A stretch of 64,000 nt of DNA from Kordiimonadales bacterium (GCA_002401685.1 NVTU01000007.1:23130-87129); one strand, 5' to 3'. Shown: positions 27,050-36,566, numbered from the stretch's first letter. Translations and numbers: made by a program. The notes: generated from the letters alone by a model not told the origin.

Positions 27050-27550
27050 ATGCTCTACCGTCTTTCTGAAAAAATCGAGGCTTTGCTCGAGGCAAGCGGC
27101 CAAATATTGGCTTTCCTGCCCTTAATCCTTATTCTCGTGCAGTTCACTGTCGTTTTGATGGTCTATGTATTTGCGTCCGGCAGCATTCAACTGCAAGAAA
27201 GCCTACAGTATATCAATGCAATGATGTTCCTTGGCGGCGCGGGCTACGCGGCGGTGCGCGACGAACATGTGCGCGTTGATATTTTTTACAGCACATTCAG
27301 CAAAACAAGCAAAGCTAGGGTAGATTTTTACGGCACGCTTTTTCTGTTAGTTCCTTTTCTAATTTTATTTTGGATAACCACTGTACCGTATGTCGCTCAA
27401 AGCTGGCGTGAACTGGAAGCTAGTGTCGAGACAAGTGGCTTGCCCTACGTCTACATCCTGAAAACCACGCTCATACTCTTCGCCTTAACGCTCACCCTGC
27501 ACGCGATCTCCGCCCTAATTCGGTCCTTCGCCGCCATGAGGAAAGAATAG
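27050..27550 (+). CDS. TRAP transporter small permease (DctQ-type)
   Basis: This 166-residue membrane protein has four hydrophobic segments (about 17-44, 55-70, 96-118 and 138-158). It contains the family block MFLGGAGYAAVRDEHVRVDIFY. DctQ subunits join the large permease in the inner membrane. It starts 6 bases after dctP and ends 5 bases before dctM, as expected for co-translation. Confidence 0.9.
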   Translation: MLYRLSEKIEALLEASGQILAFLPLILILVQFTVVLMVYVFASGSIQLQESLQYINAMMFLGGAGYAAVRDEHVRVDIFYSTFSKTSKARVDFYGTLFLLVPFLILFWITTVPYVAQSWRELEASVETSGLPYVYILKTTLILFALTLTLHAISALIRSFAAMRKE

Positions 27551-27555
27551 TCCTT

Positions 27556-29142
27556 ATGGATATGTCGCTTATTCTCACGATCAGCATGTTTCTGGCACTT
27601 GTCGGCTTCCTAATGTCCGGCTTTCCAGTTGCCTTCACCCTTGGCGGCACCTCGCTTTTGTTTGGGCTTATTGGCGTTGCGACAGGCACGCTCGACATTA
27701 CTTTCCTTGAGCTTTTGCCGAACCGGCTTTTCGGAAATGTGGTTCGGAACGAATTATTATTTGCGATACCGCTATTCGTGGCAATGGGCGTCATGCTGGA
27801 GAAATCCAACGTTGCCGAAGACCTGCTCGAAAACATGGCCCGACTTTTTGGACAATTGCGTGGTGGTTTGGGCATTTCCGTTACAATTGTTGGCGCCCTG
27901 CTCGCAGCATCCACGGGAATTGTTGGCGCGACAGTCGTTACGATGGGGTTGTTATCGCTACCTATCATGCTGAAGCGAGGCTATGATCCGGCATTGGCGA
28001 GCGGCACAATCGCCGCAGCTGGCACGCTCGGCCAGATCATCCCGCCTTCAATCGTCCTCATTCTGCTAGCGGACGTGCTTTCTTCTGCATGGCAACAAGC
28101 ACAACTTAGTAACAATATTTTCTCACCCACGCCAATGAGTGCTGGTGAACTGTTTGCGGGCGCGCTCGTTCCTGGCCTTGCTCTTGTAGCGATGTATATT
28201 CTCTACCAAATCGCAGTCGCTATTCTAAAGCCAAACTCGAGCCCAGCCATGCCGCGTGTAGACGGCGAAAAACTCGACGGTCGGTTTTACAGGACCCTGT
28301 TTGCAGCGCTCTTGCCCCCGTTCGTTTTGATCATCGCCGTCCTTGGTTCGATACTATTTGGCATTGCTACTCCGACAGAAGCCGCCTCGGTGGGGGCTAT
28401 CGGAGCGATACTCCTTGGCGCTGCGCGGCTTGACGGCAAATCCCGCAAAATCGTATTTGCCACACTTGCGGCGCTAATTGCCTTACTCATGATCTCGAAC
28501 TTTGCTGATCTACGCCTCGCGCGCACCAATGTGCCAACCAGTGATACTGTGTTTTTCTGGATAGCAGTGCTGCTAACGGTTTTATTTACATTGGGCCTGG
28601 CGCGCGCCTTATGGAAAACCCACAAAACAGGCATCCTAGGTGAGGCCATGCGTTCAACAGTACGCATCTCCACCATGATCTATACTATCCTGATCGCCGC
28701 AGCTCTGTTCAGCCTGGTTTTTCGTGGCCTCGGCGGTGACCAGATCATCGAAGACCTTCTAACCGGCCTGCCCGGCGGTCAATTCACTGCCATTCTACTC
28801 GTCATGATATTGATGTTCGTGCTGGGTTTCTTCCTTGATTTCATCGAGATCACCTTTGTAGTGGTCCCCATTGTAGCGCCCGCACTGCTAGCGATGGACG
28901 GCACCTACGGCCCCATCTGGCTCGGTGTATTGATGGCGATGAACTTGCAAACCAGTTTCCTAACGCCTCCCTTTGGATTTGCCTTGTTTTATCTACGCGG
29001 TGTAGCGCCAGACAGCGTGCCGACCTCTGCAATTTACCGCGGCGCCTTGCCGTTTGTAGCCATTCAGTTGCTGGCGCTTGTGCTAATCGCGACCTTCCCT
29101 GAACTGGTTACATGGTTGCCAGGCAAGATATTCGGCAGCTAA
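27556..29142 (+). CDS. TRAP transporter large permease (DctM-type)
   Basis: This 528-residue inner membrane protein has about 13 hydrophobic segments and the blocks VAMGVMLEKSNVAEDLLENM, GIVGATVVTMGLLSLPIMLK, SGTIAAAGTLGQIIPPSIVL and LQTSFLTPPFGFALFYLRGV. It is longer than the usual 430 residues because of extra membrane segments around residues 290-360, a feature of the mannitol/chloroaromatic TRAP group. It is driven by a Na+ or H+ gradient. Substrate unknown. Confidence 0.92.
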   Translation: MDMSLILTISMFLALVGFLMSGFPVAFTLGGTSLLFGLIGVATGTLDITFLELLPNRLFGNVVRNELLFAIPLFVAMGVMLEKSNVAEDLLENMARLFGQLRGGLGISVTIVGALLAASTGIVGATVVTMGLLSLPIMLKRGYDPALASGTIAAAGTLGQIIPPSIVLILLADVLSSAWQQAQLSNNIFSPTPMSAGELFAGALVPGLALVAMYILYQIAVAILKPNSSPAMPRVDGEKLDGRFYRTLFAALLPPFVLIIAVLGSILFGIATPTEAASVGAIGAILLGAARLDGKSRKIVFATLAALIALLMISNFADLRLARTNVPTSDTVFFWIAVLLTVLFTLGLARALWKTHKTGILGEAMRSTVRISTMIYTILIAAALFSLVFRGLGGDQIIEDLLTGLPGGQFTAILLVMILMFVLGFFLDFIEITFVVVPIVAPALLAMDGTYGPIWLGVLMAMNLQTSFLTPPFGFALFYLRGVAPDSVPTSAIYRGALPFVAIQLLALVLIATFPELVTWLPGKIFGS

Positions 29143-29148
29143 CTGCCT

Positions 29149-29179
29149 GCACCCCGAGGCAGCGAAAGGCGCGGGGTGC
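29149..29179 (+). terminator. Hairpin at the end of the TRAP operon
   Basis: GCACCCCG at 29149-29156 pairs perfectly with CGGGGTGC at 29172-29179. There is no T tract, so termination strength is uncertain. Confidence 0.5.
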
Positions 29180-29230
29180 TCACGATAGCTTTATTTGAAA
29201 CTGAACGTGCCCGTTGTTACATGCTAACCC

Positions 29231-29686
29231 ATGAAAATATCGTTTAAAAAGACTTTCGCTTCCGTCGGAATATCCGGCCTTCTTATCGCAGCACTCTGGG
29301 GTAACCTCATTTACATGAACCTGCGTGAATCAGACCCCATTCTACCGGGCTGGGAGGAGTATAATGCTGAGCGCTTCAACGCGCTAATGGCTACGGGCGA
29401 ACCCGTATTGGTCGAAATATACGCCTCGTGGTGTCCGACCTGCCTGCTGCAGCACCGGGCGCTGGATACGTTACATCAGGAAAACAGACCGCTTAACATG
29501 CGTGCTATTCGTGTGGATTATGATCGCGATGAAGCATTTCGGAAAAAACATGGCTACCATTACACTGGCATCATGACGATTTTCCAGAACGGACGCGAGC
29601 GCGCTCGAGAGTCTGGCCTCATAACTGCGGACAAGATTGAAGATTTCGTCGACGCTTACCGCCGCAAAACGGCGCGAAGCCGCTAA
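29231..29686 (+). CDS. Membrane-anchored thioredoxin-like protein
   Basis: This 151-residue protein has a signal anchor at about residues 10-30 (VGISGLLIAALWGNLIYMNL), then a thioredoxin fold. The redox site CPTC lies in VEIYASWCPTCLLQHRALDT, and the cis-Pro is replaced in the GIMTIFQNG region, where Ile-Met stands before Thr. It probably faces the periplasm and handles disulphides. It follows the TRAP operon but is separated from it by a hairpin and 90 bases. A ribosome site is weak. Confidence 0.85.
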   Translation: MKISFKKTFASVGISGLLIAALWGNLIYMNLRESDPILPGWEEYNAERFNALMATGEPVLVEIYASWCPTCLLQHRALDTLHQENRPLNMRAIRVDYDRDEAFRKKHGYHYTGIMTIFQNGRERARESGLITADKIEDFVDAYRRKTARSR

Positions 29687-29788
29687 CGCCGAAAAATGCA
29701 TAGAAGCCATTCAGTTTTGATAGCTTTTTATCTGTGCTAGGCTCCCGATATGAGAGAAGAATTAATCTAAAATAGAGGGAACATTATC

Positions 29789-30169
29789 ATGATTGGTTAT
29801 TCAACAATCGGCACGAACAACATGGAAAAAGCGGCAGCATTCTACGATGCATTGTTTGCTGAACTTGGCGGCAAACGCACATGGGACAGCGATGGCTTTA
29901 AAGCGTGGGCAAACACTCCTACAGGCGCTTTCGCAATCTCTAAGCCGTTTGATGAAAAAGACGCAACTGTCGGCAATGGCAGTATGATGGCGCTCGCTGC
30001 ACCTGACCGCGAAACAGTTGACAAAATGTATGCTAAAGCCATTGAACTAGGTGCAACATGTGAAGGCAAGCCTGGACCACGTGGCGGCGACGACAGTGCC
30101 TTCTACGCCGGCTACTTCCGCGATCTAGACGGTAACAAGCTCAACTTCTTCCATCTCCGCAGAGACTAA
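29789..30169 (+). CDS. VOC family protein (glyoxalase/bleomycin resistance fold), copy 1
   Basis: This 126-residue protein has the VOC pattern: MIGYSTIGTNNMEKAAAFYD, DGFKAWANTPTGAFAISKPF and a second half ending GYFRDLDGNKLNFFHLRRD, where RDLDGNK is the standard end motif. Such proteins form paired beta-alpha-beta-beta-beta metal-binding folds. AGAGGGA precedes the ATG. The next gene is a clear paralogue. Confidence 0.9.
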   Translation: MIGYSTIGTNNMEKAAAFYDALFAELGGKRTWDSDGFKAWANTPTGAFAISKPFDEKDATVGNGSMMALAAPDRETVDKMYAKAIELGATCEGKPGPRGGDDSAFYAGYFRDLDGNKLNFFHLRRD

Positions 30170-30178
30170 CCAAAACAC

Positions 30179-30210
30179 TTGCAGAGACAGCACTCCCGTT
30201 GTCTCTGCAA
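30179..30210 (+). terminator. Hairpin between the two VOC genes
   Basis: TTGCAGAGACA pairs with TGTCTCTGCAA over 11 bp directly after VOC copy 1. No T tract follows, so partial termination or transcript processing is possible. Confidence 0.5.
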
Positions 30211-30334
30211 TCCCCGATGACGGTTTCCTTTTCGAAAAAAGATACTCCTCCTGCAAGTCTACTGACACTTTCTGGCACACGGTTTTGTATTCTGTTTGTT
30301 CTTCACTCAATTTACAAACATGAGAGCAAAAGAC

Positions 30335-30718
30335 ATGATCGGTTATATTACAGTAGGCACAAACGACTTCCCCAAAGCGTGCGATTTTTACGATACAGTT
30401 TTGGCGGAAATGGGCACAAAGCGCCTAATGGATTCCGAAGCATTTGTGGCTTGGGGCGTTGAAATGGATCAGCCTCTTTTTTCAGTCACCAAACCATTCG
30501 ACAAAGAAGCAGCCACGGTTGGCAACGGCGTGATGATCGGCCTTGCCGCAACTGACCGAGCTATGGTTGATAAAGTATATAATGCTGCCATCGCAGCAGG
30601 CGGGACATGCGAAGGAAAGCCTGGCACTCGCCAGGAATCAAGTGATTTTTATGTCGGCTATTTCCGTGACCTAGACGGCAACAAGATAAATGCTTTCTTT
30701 ATGGGCAGCGGCGAATAA
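30335..30718 (+). CDS. VOC family protein, copy 2
   Basis: This 127-residue paralogue of the preceding gene contains MIGYITVGTNDFPKACDFYD, ATVGNGVMIGLAATDRAMVD and GYFRDLDGNKINAFFMGSGE. The ATG at 30335 was chosen to match copy 1; an in-frame ATG five codons earlier (30320) is possible. The pair differ mainly near residues 30-50, where substrate contacts would be expected. Cytosolic, function unknown. Confidence 0.88.
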   Translation: MIGYITVGTNDFPKACDFYDTVLAEMGTKRLMDSEAFVAWGVEMDQPLFSVTKPFDKEAATVGNGVMIGLAATDRAMVDKVYNAAIAAGGTCEGKPGTRQESSDFYVGYFRDLDGNKINAFFMGSGE

Positions 30719-30740
30719 ACCAGTTTAAATTTCAAATGCG

Positions 30741-30769
30741 AAAGGCGCCTTGCGGGCGCCTTTTTTTTT
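30741..30769 (+). terminator. Intrinsic terminator after VOC copy 2
   Basis: AAAGGCGCC pairs with GGCGCCTTT around a 5-base loop, followed by T9. Confidence 0.92.
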
Positions 30770-30837
30770 GAAGCTTGTATATACCAGCCCGCCCATTAAG
30801 CTGCTGATAAATTGAATGTTTTTGAAGGAAAACAGTT

Positions 30838-31377
30838 ATGAGTTTCTCTCGCATCTCGGTTACCTGTTTCGTGGCCATAAGCATCCTAAGCATGGCAGCT
30901 CATGCAACTGAGGCCTCTTTCGCTGGAAACAGTGCAGCGAGGCAAGCTTTTGAAAAACTTGGCACGCTGGTGGGTAGCTGGAAGCCGCAGGACACACCCA
31001 ATTCAAAACTAACTATCATTTTCTCCCACACAGCAAATAAGACCGTGCTGCTGGAAACTTGGATGTCTGGCGAACGACAACACTCGCTGACAGTTTATCA
31101 TTTAGACGGGGAAAGCCTGCTAGCAACGCATTATTGCCCACAAGGCAACCAACCGCGTCTAAAAATGGAAGCTGCGAAAACAATTGGATTGATTAAATTC
31201 GGATTTATGGACGCCACGAACTTGGCAAACACCGAGCAATCTCACCAACACTCGCTCAGCTTTACCGTGCCAAAAAATGGCACGGTACTTTTAAGAAACG
31301 AAACTTACTTAAGCGGTGAAGGCATTGACACTTCAGAACTAAAACTAGTTCGATCTGACAAGGGCATGGAGCCGTAA
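30838..31377 (+). CDS. Secreted protein of unknown function (DUF1579/lipocalin-like)
   Basis: This 179-residue protein has a Sec signal peptide (residues 1-23, ending AAHA). The mature part opens FEKLGTLVGSWKPQDTPNSK and has alternating strands such as TVLLETWMSGERQHSLTVYH, then ATHYCPQGNQPRLKM. This recalls small secreted beta-barrel proteins (DUF1579-like), but the match is loose. No catalytic motif. It is flanked by a terminator and a convergent NTF2-like gene. Confidence 0.6.
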   Translation: MSFSRISVTCFVAISILSMAAHATEASFAGNSAARQAFEKLGTLVGSWKPQDTPNSKLTIIFSHTANKTVLLETWMSGERQHSLTVYHLDGESLLATHYCPQGNQPRLKMEAAKTIGLIKFGFMDATNLANTEQSHQHSLSFTVPKNGTVLLRNETYLSGEGIDTSELKLVRSDKGMEP

Positions 31378-31383
31378 CTCGCG

Positions 31384-31770
31384 CTATGCTTTGGCAAGCA
31401 TCGCCCCCATCATCTCGTGAACTTTATTCACAGCCTTAAGGGGGCGCAGCATTACCTTGAATTCGATGATTTTACCTTCATCGTTCCACGTGATCATGTC
31501 AATTCCGTCGATACGAATACCGTCGATAACCGTGTTAAATTCAATTACAGCACCGTTTTCAGATAGATATTCACCAACATATGCGAAGTTATCTCCGCTC
31601 AGCACTTTGCCTGCTGCCGACAAATACAGAAACGTAATGGCTTTGCCTTCTTGCGGCGTATGAACAACGGGCGAATGAAACACCACATCATCAGCCAGCA
31701 TATCGCTAAGCGCTTTAGTGTCGTGTTTTTCAACAAAATCATACCATTTTTGCAGGTTCGCTTTGCTCAT
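31384..31770 (-). CDS. NTF2-like/SnoaL-like protein
   Basis: This 128-residue protein fits the cone-shaped NTF2 fold: LQKWYDFVEKHDTKALSDML, ADDVVFHSPVVHTPQEGKA and the strand region EFNTVIDGIRIDGIDMITWN, then DEGKIIEFKVMLRPLKAV. Members are ketosteroid-isomerase-like enzymes or binding proteins. Cytosolic; substrate unknown. It converges with the preceding secreted protein gene, leaving six bases between stops. Confidence 0.85.
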   Translation of the reverse strand: MSKANLQKWYDFVEKHDTKALSDMLADDVVFHSPVVHTPQEGKAITFLYLSAAGKVLSGDNFAYVGEYLSENGAVIEFNTVIDGIRIDGIDMITWNDEGKIIEFKVMLRPLKAVNKVHEMMGAMLAKA

Positions 31771-31851
31771 TTCATATCCTTACATCAAGAAAAAGGGCGT
31801 TGATGCACTTAACACCAACGCCCAATAACCTTAAGTCAAATTAGCTACGTT

Positions 31852-34110
31852 TCAACTGCCACCCCGGAATTTATTGTTCCTTGGGAAACCCATTGGCGGT
31901 AGACGCCCCGCATTACCCCGCTTTCCGGTCCACGGGTCCAGTTCTGTCTCTGTACGCCAACGATCGCCAGAGCCGCCCATGGGCCATGTAAGCCCTTCTT
32001 CCCGGCGGAAGGTCATCACGTCTGCAAGCAACCCACCTTTATAGCGTTGGAGTGCCACGCCTTGCCCACGGTTCATTGTCGGCAGTTCGTCAAGGCCAAA
32101 CACTAGGAGTTTACGGTTTTCGCCAATCACGGCTACGCTATCGCCGTCGACGGCAAAACAGTGCGTCGCAACGGCGTCGCCTGGCAAATTCAATATCTGC
32201 TTACCGCCTTTTTTCAAAGCAATGGCATTATCAACTTCGGCCATAAAGCCTTTACCTATCGAGGACGCTACAAACAGTTTGCCGCCCGGCACCGCCGTTA
32301 ACAGCGCAACGATTTCGTCGTTCGCATCCATATCCACCATCAGGCGCACAGGCTCACCGTTACCGCGCCCGCCCGGCAACTTATCACCGCCAAGCGTAAA
32401 CAGCTTTCCGTTGGTAGCAAAAAGGAAGATTTTATCTGTTGTATAGGCGTGGAAGCGGAATCTCTCTTCGTCGCCTTCTTTGTATTTCAGAACTTCTTCA
32501 GCTTTACTGTGGCCCTTCAGCCCACGTATCCAACCGCGTTTCGAGCAGATCACTGTGATCGGTTCTTTTTCGATCATCGCCTCAGGTGGCACATATACAA
32601 CATCAGGTACATCTGCGAAGAGGGTGCGGCGTTTACCCAGTTCCGTTTCCTGGCCAAATTTACGCTTTATCTCGAGGATGGCGTCACCAACAGTGATCCA
32701 CTGTAGATCAGAGGATGCGATCAGAGCCCTCAGTTTCTTGCCCTGAGCCGCCAACTTATCGTGCTCAGTGCGTATTTCTATTTCCTCAAGCTTACGCAAG
32801 GACCGCAAGCGCATATTCAGGATCGCTTCTGCCTGAACATCCGTCAGTTTAAAGGCCTGTATCAACCCGGCCTTGGCATTATCTTCTTCGCGAATAATGC
32901 GGATCACTTCGTCCAAGTTCAGGAAAGCAACCATATAACCGGTGAGTATCTCCATCCGGTGCTCGACTTTATTGAGCTTGAAATTGCTGCGACGCAGCAA
33001 CACATCAATCTGGTGGTCAAGGAAACTTTCAAGCATTTCCTTAAGCGACAACACCCGAGGTCGATTATCAGAGGCAATCACATTCATATTGAGAGAGAAG
33101 CGCGTCTCAAGCTCTGTCAGCTTATAGAGGCTTTCCATCAGAACTTTATCGTCAACCGTCCGGTTTTTTGGCTCGATAACAATGCGAATATCTTCGGCAG
33201 ATTCGTCGCGTACGTCTGTCAGGATCGGCAGTTTCTTATCAGAAATCAGATCGGCAATTTTCTCGATCAGTTTGGATTTCTGAACCTGATATGGAATTTC
33301 AGTAACAACGATATTATAAAGCCCGCGCGGCAGCTCTTCCCGTTCCCATTTAGCCCGCAGGCGGAATGACCCCCGACCCGTTTCGTAGGAATGAATGATG
33401 CTTTCCTTAGGCTCTACAATCGTGCCGCCGGTTGGGAAATCCGGGCCCTGGATATGCTCCAGCAGATCACGAACAGTAACTTCAGTCCCTGGATTACGGC
33501 GCGCTTCAATAAGAAGCTGCATGCCGTCCACCAGTTCGCCAACATTATGCGGCGCAATATTAGTAGCCATGCCCACCGCGATGCCAGTGGAACCGTTAGC
33601 AAGCAAATTCGGAAAAGCCGCTGGGAAAACAATAGGTTCGTCGTCTTCACCATCATATGTTTCGCGCATATCGACAGCGTCTTCTTCAAGACCCTCCATC
33701 AGCGCAGCACCAACTTCCGTCAGCCTTGCTTCTGTGTACCGCATCGCAGCCGCATTATCGCCGTCGATGTTACCGAAGTTACCTTGGCCGTCTACAAGCG
33801 GATAGCGAACCGAGAAATCCTGCGCCAAGCGCACCAAGGCATCATAAACCGATTGGTCACCATGCGGGTGATATTTACCGATCACATCGCCGATAACACG
33901 CGCACACTTTTTATAGCCGGTCTTCGGATCCAGCTTCAAAAGCCGCATCGCATACAGCAACCGCCTATGAACAGGTTTCAGCCCGTCTCTTACGTCAGGC
34001 AAGGACCGCGACATGATTGTAGCCAATGCGTACGCTAAATAGCGATCGCTCAACGCCTTGGAAAAAGGCGTCTCGATGATATTTTCAGGAAACTCAGAAT
34101 GCTGTGACAT
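31852..34110 (-). CDS. parC: DNA topoisomerase IV subunit A
   Basis: This 752-residue protein cuts and rejoins DNA to decatenate daughter chromosomes together with ParE. The breakage-reunion domain shows RSLPDVRDGLKPVHRRLLYA and the catalytic Tyr125 in AAMRYTEARLT. The C-terminal part has beta-pinwheel blades (FLFATNGKLFTLGGDKLPGG, GRGNGEPVRLMVDMD). The region corresponding to the quinolone site reads HPHGDQSVYDAL, with Gln rather than the Ser of E. coli after HPHGD. Sequence rather than context separates it from GyrA. It is last in the pyrE-to-parC block, after recO by 74 bases. Confidence 0.96.
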   Translation of the reverse strand: MSQHSEFPENIIETPFSKALSDRYLAYALATIMSRSLPDVRDGLKPVHRRLLYAMRLLKLDPKTGYKKCARVIGDVIGKYHPHGDQSVYDALVRLAQDFSVRYPLVDGQGNFGNIDGDNAAAMRYTEARLTEVGAALMEGLEEDAVDMRETYDGEDDEPIVFPAAFPNLLANGSTGIAVGMATNIAPHNVGELVDGMQLLIEARRNPGTEVTVRDLLEHIQGPDFPTGGTIVEPKESIIHSYETGRGSFRLRAKWEREELPRGLYNIVVTEIPYQVQKSKLIEKIADLISDKKLPILTDVRDESAEDIRIVIEPKNRTVDDKVLMESLYKLTELETRFSLNMNVIASDNRPRVLSLKEMLESFLDHQIDVLLRRSNFKLNKVEHRMEILTGYMVAFLNLDEVIRIIREEDNAKAGLIQAFKLTDVQAEAILNMRLRSLRKLEEIEIRTEHDKLAAQGKKLRALIASSDLQWITVGDAILEIKRKFGQETELGKRRTLFADVPDVVYVPPEAMIEKEPITVICSKRGWIRGLKGHSKAEEVLKYKEGDEERFRFHAYTTDKIFLFATNGKLFTLGGDKLPGGRGNGEPVRLMVDMDANDEIVALLTAVPGGKLFVASSIGKGFMAEVDNAIALKKGGKQILNLPGDAVATHCFAVDGDSVAVIGENRKLLVFGLDELPTMNRGQGVALQRYKGGLLADVMTFRREEGLTWPMGGSGDRWRTETELDPWTGKRGNAGRLPPMGFPRNNKFRGGS

Positions 34111-34184
34111 GCGGCGACTATATCAGCATGATTTTAGATGGCTACAAGATGTTGTGGTTTTCCACAGAAATTTTACGAAGGCGG

Positions 34185-34949
34185 CTACGGGTGGGGTTGA
34201 ACTGTCGCCAAAAGCGACGAAAACAACCGCTCTCGCGCGGCCGGTTGGCCTTTACCGTGTACAATCCAAATATTGCGCTCCAGAAAATACCCGGTGAGTT
34301 TAAGCCCATTTATCACGTCATCCAGCGATGGAGCGGATACCGCACCCGACGCCACGAAAGCTGGAAGATCAAGCAATCTCCCTTTATAAGGCATGCCAGC
34401 TTCGCCGCTAACTGCGCGGCCTGACTTTGGCGAAACATAAATGAGATTTTCTTTCGTACCCGTCGATGCACATTCGCTGAGATCAAGGCCAAAGCCAACT
34501 GCTGAAAGAATGCCGAGTTCAAGCTTTGTCAGTGCAGCAGCCCAGTCTTGCATACCACTGCTGTCATGCTCCAGAAGGTCGAGTACCACCTTCAAGCCCG
34601 CATAAACGCCTTCGTGCAGTTCCCGTTCGTTCATGGTGGAAGCAACGGTCGCTGTAACAGCTGACAAAGCCGCTAGTCTGCTACCGTCCCCCAACATTAG
34701 GCCAAGCGGACTATGCACAAGTTCAACAGTGAAACGGCCAAGGTTGGTTTCTAGACGTGACCGCCATGTAACCGCGAGCTGGTTACCGGGTTGCAGGTTT
34801 GCTTTATTGCGCCGCCCTAACCCACCCTTTATAAAACCGCGCGCGCGGCCGTGGTGGGGTGTCATCACTTCAAGCACCGCGTCGGAATCGCCGAGACGCG
34901 CAGCAGAAAGAACAATAGCTTCGTCTGTCCACTCCACGCTGCGCCCCAC
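34185..34949 (-). CDS. recO: DNA repair protein RecO
   Basis: This 254-residue protein assists RecF-pathway loading of RecA with RecR. Recognised by VEWTDEAIVLSAARLGDSDA, VLEVMTPHHGRARGFIKGGL (an N-terminal OB fold) and ETNLGRFTVELVHSP, and by position after era. No zinc-binding Cys quartet was seen, which is common for alphaproteobacterial RecO. It starts 16 bases after era. Confidence 0.95.
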   Translation of the reverse strand: MGRSVEWTDEAIVLSAARLGDSDAVLEVMTPHHGRARGFIKGGLGRRNKANLQPGNQLAVTWRSRLETNLGRFTVELVHSPLGLMLGDGSRLAALSAVTATVASTMNERELHEGVYAGLKVVLDLLEHDSSGMQDWAAALTKLELGILSAVGFGLDLSECASTGTKENLIYVSPKSGRAVSGEAGMPYKGRLLDLPAFVASGAVSAPSLDDVINGLKLTGYFLERNIWIVHGKGQPAARERLFSSLLATVQPHP

Positions 34950-34965
34950 CTTACCCTGAAAGCCG

Positions 34966-35877
34966 TTAGTCTACGAAATCGAGACCCATGTCCTGATACA
35001 TCGCGCGGTCATCCGCCCAGCGCTCAGTTGTCCTTACATGTAGGAACAAATGCACTCTGTGGCCGAATTCCGCTTCCATTTCTTCGCGCGCCATCTGACC
35101 GAGAAGCTTAAGCATACTGCCGCCCTTCCCGATCACAATGCCCTTTTGCGTTTCGCGCTGAACATGAACTACCTGTTCAATACGAACCGAGCCATCATCG
35201 CGCTCGTCCCACTTTTCGGTCTCAACCGTTGTGTGATAGGGCAGTTCATCATGAAGGCGCAGATATATTTTCTCGCGCGTAATTTCAGACGCCAACAGCC
35301 GCATCGTAACATCCGCGATCTGATCTTCAGGGTACATCCACGGGCCAACTTCAGCTTGTGCCGCCAGATGCGCCTTCAAATCGTCAACGCCGTCACCCTT
35401 TAAGGCGGAAATCAGGAACGTGTCTGTAAACAGGCCAGTGTCATTCAGCTCTTGCATCATAGCCAGCAAGCTGTCACGGCGCAGACCGTCAATCTTGTTA
35501 AGAACCAGAATAGGCTTCGCTTTCGCCCGTTTGAGGCCCTGAATAATATTATTCACTTCATCGGTAAGCCCTCGGCGTGCATCCACAAGCAGCAATGTTG
35601 TCTCAGCGTCTTCGGAGCCTTTCCAGGCGGCTTTCACCATGGCGCGGTCGAGCCTGCGCTTCGGCTCAAAAATACCAGGTGTGTCGATGAACACCAGCTG
35701 CGCATTTTCAAACATACCAATGCCGGTAATACGGGTGCGCGTTGTCTGCGCTTTATGGGTTACAATCGCCACCTTAGCACCCACAAGGGCGTTCAAAAGT
35801 GTCGATTTTCCAGCGTTAGGAGCTCCTAGTAGAGCAACAAAGCCACAGCGTTTTTCTTGTTCTGGCGTCTTCGCCAT
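34966..35877 (-). CDS. era: GTPase Era
   Basis: This 303-residue GTPase acts in 16S rRNA maturation and 30S assembly. G1 is GAPNAGKSTLLNALVG, the switch T is in AQTTRTRITGI, G3 is FIDTPGIFEPKRRLDRAM and G4 is VLNKIDGL. The C-terminal KH domain appears in QKGIVIGKGGSMLKLLGQMA. The start overlaps the rnc stop as TGATG, so translation is coupled, as is usual for rnc-era. Confidence 0.98.
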   Translation of the reverse strand: MAKTPEQEKRCGFVALLGAPNAGKSTLLNALVGAKVAIVTHKAQTTRTRITGIGMFENAQLVFIDTPGIFEPKRRLDRAMVKAAWKGSEDAETTLLLVDARRGLTDEVNNIIQGLKRAKAKPILVLNKIDGLRRDSLLAMMQELNDTGLFTDTFLISALKGDGVDDLKAHLAAQAEVGPWMYPEDQIADVTMRLLASEITREKIYLRLHDELPYHTTVETEKWDERDDGSVRIEQVVHVQRETQKGIVIGKGGSMLKLLGQMAREEMEAEFGHRVHLFLHVRTTERWADDRAMYQDMGLDFVD

Positions 35878-36566
35878 CAGTTTTCTCCAGAAAGTTTTTT
35901 ATAGAGCATCTGTGCGGATGCCTGCTCAGCCAACCGTTTGGCTGAACCCTTTGCTGAGGCAGCACCTTTGCCTTCAACGGTCACTTTAATTTTGAATATT
36001 GGATCATGATCAGGACCTGTCCTGTCGGTAACTGTATAAATAGGAAGTGGCAGCGCTCTTGCCTGACACCATTCCTGCAACAGAGTTTTGCTGTCCCGTA
36101 CAGCATCCAGCACAGCGCCCGCGGCAAGCGGTATCCAGTGCTGACGAATAAATTTGTTTACTGCCTCAAAGCCTGCATCGAGGTATATTGCGCCGATCAC
36201 GCTTTCGCACACATCCGACTGAACAGCTTCCTTCGTCCGCGTGCCTTCGGTTTCAGCGCCTGGCGTCAGAAAAATTGCGTCAACAATACCGAGCTTTACC
36301 GCCATCTCCGCTAGCGTTTCTTTACGAACGAGTGACGCATATCTGCGGTTCAAGCTGCCTTCAGCCTCGTTTGGAAAAGCTTCCAGGAGCCACGTAGAAA
36401 TCACTAGCCCTAAAACCCTATCACCAAGAAATTCAAGCCGCTGGTAATTATAGGTTCCCGACAAAGATGGATGCGTTAAGGCTTCTTCCAACAAGGCTGG
36501 GTTTTCGAAATGGTGCCCAACTAATTCTGTTGGGATTTCCCTTTTGATATTTTTCTTAGCCATCAA
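35877..36566 (-). CDS. rnc: Ribonuclease III
   Basis: This 229-residue enzyme cleaves double-stranded RNA, including rRNA precursors. The signature HPSLSGTYNYQRLEFLGDRV with downstream acidic residues (SVIGAIYLDAGFEAV) marks the endonuclease domain. The C-terminal dsRNA-binding domain (KTLLQEWCQARALPLPIYTV, then GKGAASAKGSAKRLAEQASA) is complete. Its ATG overlaps the pdxJ stop by four bases (ATGA). Confidence 0.98.
   Translation of the reverse strand: MMAKKNIKREIPTELVGHHFENPALLEEALTHPSLSGTYNYQRLEFLGDRVLGLVISTWLLEAFPNEAEGSLNRRYASLVRKETLAEMAVKLGIVDAIFLTPGAETEGTRTKEAVQSDVCESVIGAIYLDAGFEAVNKFIRQHWIPLAAGAVLDAVRDSKTLLQEWCQARALPLPIYTVTDRTGPDHDPIFKIKVTVEGKGAASAKGSAKRLAEQASAQMLYKKLSGEN

Noticed and set aside
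32761-34038. Plus-strand frames of 202 and 215 codons within parC
   Set aside because: Antisense shadows of a fully conserved topoisomerase gene.
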